64,000 nucleotides of DNA, taken from Enterococcus faecalis. GTDB lineage: Bacteria > Bacillota > Bacilli > Lactobacillales > Enterococcaceae. The notes under the pieces are model-generated. The model made no database searches. It was not told where the DNA came from and worked only from the letters and a program-made list of their open reading frames with translations. The DNA lies in contig NZ_CP118962.1 of assembly GCF_029024925.1 (NCBI RefSeq), positions 2,410,001-2,474,000 of the forward strand, read 5' to 3'. The first letter of the stretch is position 1. Each line of letters starts with the position of its first letter. Positions 61,559 through 64,000 of the stretch are shown here, one piece after another. The translations under genes and the position numbers were made by a program.

Positions 61559-62335
61559 CTAAAATCCAAGATCATCGTAATCCGAATGACCTGTATTTGA
61601 TTTCTGTTGCTTGATCGTTTTCTTTTGCTTCCTTGCCGCTTCTCGATCATCAACAGATTTGAACCCTCTTTGTTCCCAATCTTTCAATATGGCATTGATA
61701 TAGTTATAGTTTCTTGCGTTTGCATCAATAGCAATTTCAATAGCTTTAACAATTAATTGTTCAGCATCTTTTTGACTAGCTCCGATTTTTTCAAAATCAG
61801 AAATCCAATAATCAAAATCGGTCATAGTTTTAGACGACATCAATCCAAATCCGTTATTTTCCCAAATTGAACGAATGGACGACCCTTTATTGTTATTATT
61901 ATTACTTCTTAGGTTCTTAGGTTCTTTAGGTTCTTGTTTATGTTCAGTTCGTTGTTCAGTTTGATGTGCAGCTTGTTGTTCACTTCGTTGTTTTTTCATT
62001 TCAGAAAAGCTTTGATATTCTGCGTAGTTACTGACTTTGTACCATGTCCCGTTTTGTCTACTTCTGCTTAATTCAATCATGTCATCTTTAACAAGCAAAT
62101 CTAAAAATTTTCTGACGGTGTTTCGGCTTACTTCCCACCTTTCAGAAAGTTTTTTTTCGGATGTAATTCTTTCTCCGACTTTCACCGTTTTTAACTCTCC
62201 ATCAAAAAGAATCTTTCTGTCTTGGTGATTGGCCATGAATATTAAATCAAGCCACCATTTAAGGTATTGAGGATTTTCCCAAATCCAGTGATCTTGAATG
62301 GTCCTATAAAGTTTTATCCAACCTCCAATGGCCAA
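61559..62335 (-). CDS. DnaD-like replication initiator with iteron-type repeats in its gene
   Basis: A 258-residue replisome organiser. The N-terminal winged helix (IKLYRTIQDHWIWENPQYLKWWLDLIF..., SRNTVRKFLDLLVKDDMI) and DnaD C-terminal domain (WENNGFGLMS...FDYWISDFEKIGAS...NYNYINAILKDWEQRG) are clear. A Gln/Glu-rich linker (SEQQAAHQTEQRTEHKQEPKE) is encoded by short DNA repeats that may be the origin. Starts with TTG, AGGAGG 8 nt before. Confidence 0.88.
   Translation of the reverse strand: MAIGGWIKLYRTIQDHWIWENPQYLKWWLDLIFMANHQDRKILFDGELKTVKVGERITSEKKLSERWEVSRNTVRKFLDLLVKDDMIELSRSRQNGTWYKVSNYAEYQSFSEMKKQRSEQQAAHQTEQRTEHKQEPKEPKNLRSNNNNNKGSSIRSIWENNGFGLMSSKTMTDFDYWISDFEKIGASQKDAEQLIVKAIEIAIDANARNYNYINAILKDWEQRGFKSVDDREAARKQKKTIKQQKSNTGHSDYDDLGF
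61909..61990. repeat. iteron-like repeats, candidate phage replication origin
   Basis: Within the DnaD-like gene linker: TTAGGTTCT three times (61909, 61917, 61926), then GTTCAGTT-type repeats about 12 bp apart (61942, 61954) and GTTCACTTCGTTG (61978). A TTATTATTATTA tract (about 61889-61901) adjoins them. Related phages hold their origin in this gene. Confidence 0.5.
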
Positions 62336-62350
62336 CCTGCTCGCCTCCTT

Positions 62351-63166
62351 TTATAAATCGTCCATACTGGTAAAATTTGTAATTTTGTTGTGTCCTCTAC
62401 AATATTCACAAGTTCCACAACTGATTGGTTCTTCTTCGCCTTTTTTCACTCGCACAACATGCTCGATGTTTTCTTTTAATTCTTCTAATTCGTAAATCAT
62501 TTTTTCTTCGCTAATAGTGATTAGTTTTGCTTCACTAGGTGTTTGTTTCGAAACGGCTGCAATGAGAGGAAGAAAATTTTTGTCATATTGTTGGCGAAGC
62601 AGTTCACAATAAACTGCCATTTGTAACACGTAACCGAAGCGTTCAATGAAGTTTGCTTTTCTGTTTAAACGTTCATCCCATTTCTTCTCATGCATATCTT
62701 TGGTTGTTTTGATGTCTACAAAATACTTTTCTTCTAAATTTAAACAATCGATTTTCCCTTTCCACATTGCACCGCCAATTTCACCTGTGACGATCACTTC
62801 TTTTTCGCCTTGATAAATATTTAAAAAGGCTTCTTCTTGTTTTAATCTTTCAATCATCTGCTCCGCAATTTGGAAATCTTTCAGTAGACCAAACGGTTTT
62901 CTTGAAGAAAACATCTTGCTTTTGTTTTCTTCTTTAAATGCTTCATGAATTTCTGGTGATTCAAAGTAAGAATGAACATAATTACCAACAAGCAATGCTT
63001 TTGGATCGTTTTCTGGTGTCCATTCGCCTTTTAACTTGGCAAGAGCTGCAGCTTCACATTCAAGAAATTTTTTATATTGAGAGACAGACATATAAGCTAG
63101 GTCCGCTTCTTGTGAATAATAATTTTCATCAGAAAGGATAATCGTCTTCTTCAATCGTTGAGACAT
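62351..63166 (-). CDS. PD-(D/E)XK exonuclease-like partner of RecT
   Basis: A protein of about 271 residues. YMSVSQYKKFLECEAAALAKLKG is typical of phage RecE/YqaJ/AddB-like nucleases; catalytic residues are in GKIDCLNLEEKYFVDIKTTKD. A C-terminal Cys cluster (CGTCEYCRG) could hold metal. It makes 3' single strands for RecT. ATG at 63166 lies inside the end of the RecT gene, a 38-bp overlap. Confidence 0.8.
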   Translation of the reverse strand: MSQRLKKTIILSDENYYSQEADLAYMSVSQYKKFLECEAAALAKLKGEWTPENDPKALLVGNYVHSYFESPEIHEAFKEENKSKMFSSRKPFGLLKDFQIAEQMIERLKQEEAFLNIYQGEKEVIVTGEIGGAMWKGKIDCLNLEEKYFVDIKTTKDMHEKKWDERLNRKANFIERFGYVLQMAVYCELLRQQYDKNFLPLIAAVSKQTPSEAKLITISEEKMIYELEELKENIEHVVRVKKGEEEPISCGTCEYCRGHNKITNFTSMDDL

Positions 63167-64000
63167 CAGCTTCACTCTCTTTCTGATTGGTTTCATAACC
63201 AGCCATCACATCTAAAGTTTCCTGAACTGGTTCTTCTAAAATTTGTTCAGCCGTTTTCGTTAAATCTTCTTTTTCAATTGGGTTTGCTTGTTCAATATCG
63301 TTTTCTTGCTCAATAACTTTTTTATTGTTGGCAAATAATTTTTCTTCAAGTGCTATTGCTGTATCTGCAACTGGTTCTGCTTCCTTACGTCTGTTTTCAT
63401 CATATTCGTATTCTGTTGTTCTATTAATCGCATCTGTCAGTAAATCACTATCATCGCTTGTATTGATAAATGTTTTAGCGGCTCGATTGATTACTGTACG
63501 TTTAGCCATTTCTCCTGGAAAATCATTTTGAACATTTTTTGTTTTCGCTTTGCTCCAAGATTTGTCAATTTCTTTTTTTGTCATAACGGTATAAACACGT
63601 TCACCATCGTTTTTTTCAATTACTGCAAAAGCACCAATAATTTCATTGTCTTGATTTGCGAAGTCTGGCTCAAATTCTTTAACGACTGTTCTGCCTTTTT
63701 CACTGCCAATCCTAAACACATCACCTTTGTGAACAACTTCCGCCCAAATATCTTTAACATTTGATAAACGTTTCAAAACGGCTTGTGTTCCAAAATATGA
63801 TCGTTGCATTTGTAACTCTTTTCCATAAACAACAAAATAACATTGGGTTTTTGCTGGACTTAGGCCTTGAACAACCATATCTAATAAAGTGTTAGCAACA
63901 GATTCTTTTGTAACAACTTCTAAAGCAGGTCTTTTATTTCGATCTTGTACTTTTTGAATTGCAAACCATGCTGATTTTAGAGCATTCGATGCATTGTAAT
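63129..64000 (-). CDS. recT: RecT-family single-strand annealing protein (5' end cut by window)
   Basis: The frame is open to the right edge (…NASNALKSAWFAIQKVQDRNK) and passes through MVVQGLSPAKTQCYFVVYGKELQMQRSYFGT, a RecT hallmark. The RecT core ends near MAKRTVINRAAKTFINTS; a long acidic tail follows to EEDDYPF, as seen in SSB-binding tails. The true start is beyond 64000. Confidence 0.9.
   Translation of the reverse strand, partial: YNASNALKSAWFAIQKVQDRNKRPALEVVTKESVANTLLDMVVQGLSPAKTQCYFVVYGKELQMQRSYFGTQAVLKRLSNVKDIWAEVVHKGDVFRIGSEKGRTVVKEFEPDFANQDNEIIGAFAVIEKNDGERVYTVMTKKEIDKSWSKAKTKNVQNDFPGEMAKRTVINRAAKTFINTSDDSDLLTDAINRTTEYEYDENRRKEAEPVADTAIALEEKLFANNKKVIEQENDIEQANPIEKEDLTKTAEQILEEPVQETLDVMAGYETNQKESEADVSTIEEDDYPF

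Larger units (their letters stand above)
31957..64000. mobile_element. prophage, siphovirus type, integrated in radC (right part not seen)
   Basis: From the interrupted radC codons to the window edge the gene order is that of a temperate siphovirus with HNH, P27-type terminase, HK97 capsid, long non-contractile tail and holin-amidase lysis. The transcription direction is minus throughout. The lysogeny genes, attachment-site integrase and far att site should lie beyond 64000. The attachment core cannot be defined from one junction; the break is within about 31957-31975. Confidence 0.93.

Noticed and set aside
61909-61990. CRISPR-like array
   Set aside because: Repeats are only 8-9 bp, without uniform spacers, and lie within a coding gene; iterons fit better. 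No CRISPR array was seen in the window.

Overview
The window is from a low-GC Gram-positive chromosome and matches Enterococcus faecalis in what I recognise: the 16S gene followed by tRNA-Ala, and the run liaFSR - greA - mltG - HAD phosphatase - UDP-GlcNAc epimerase - carbonic anhydrase - efrAB - rpoY/rnjA - csp - radC. Positions 1 to about 31.96 kb are core chromosome. From about 31.96 kb to the right edge is most of an integrated siphovirus-type prophage, almost all of it on the minus strand.

Core part: the left edge cuts an rRNA operon (tRNA-Ala, full 16S, two tandem promoters at about 1.9-2.04 kb). Then come housekeeping genes: an S1-domain protein, a PatB/MalY C-S lyase, a cyclophilin, ferredoxin-NADP reductase and a D-2-hydroxyacid dehydrogenase. 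A six-gene Ugp-type ABC uptake operon with two linked hydrolases occupies 8-15 kb. A glycosyltransferase, a HesB-like protein and KtrA follow. The liaFSR cell-envelope stress operon, greA, mltG, sugar and efflux genes (efrA, efrB) and the RNA polymerase epsilon/RNase J1 pair complete the block. Strong stem-loop terminators separate most units.

Prophage part: integration has cut radC, leaving only its C-terminal codons at 31798-31959. Read in the direction of phage transcription (right to left) the order is: RecT (cut by the window edge), PD-(D/E)XK-like protein, DnaD-like initiator with iteron-like repeats, DnaC-like loader, a DNA-modification cluster, Myb-like and DUF1642 genes, the ArpU late regulator, a late promoter with helically phased repeats, tRNA-Trp, HNH, terminases, portal, protease, capsid, connectors, tail genes (including a gpG/gpGT frameshift), a tail lysin, a baseplate protein, holin and a secreted amidase endolysin. 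Beyond the lysis genes lies a cargo zone: a structured small RNA with its own promoter and terminator, a PBECR4-like (putative nuclease) gene, a CAU tRNA and a LexA-controlled YolD-like gene. The phage repressor and the expected attachment-site integrase are not in view and probably lie past position 64000.

The two most interesting signals are these. (1) Two 13-codon leader ORFs sit directly before the two phage methyltransferase genes. They encode related peptides, end on the methyltransferase ATG, and keep two perfect DNA palindromes at the same codons although the bases differ. (2) A promoter - structured RNA - terminator - PBECR4-like gene - tRNA unit is arranged like an RNA-antitoxin (type III-like) toxin system. 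An IS30-family element has disrupted the cytosine methyltransferase, and an extra tyrosine recombinase is translationally coupled to the second methyltransferase.
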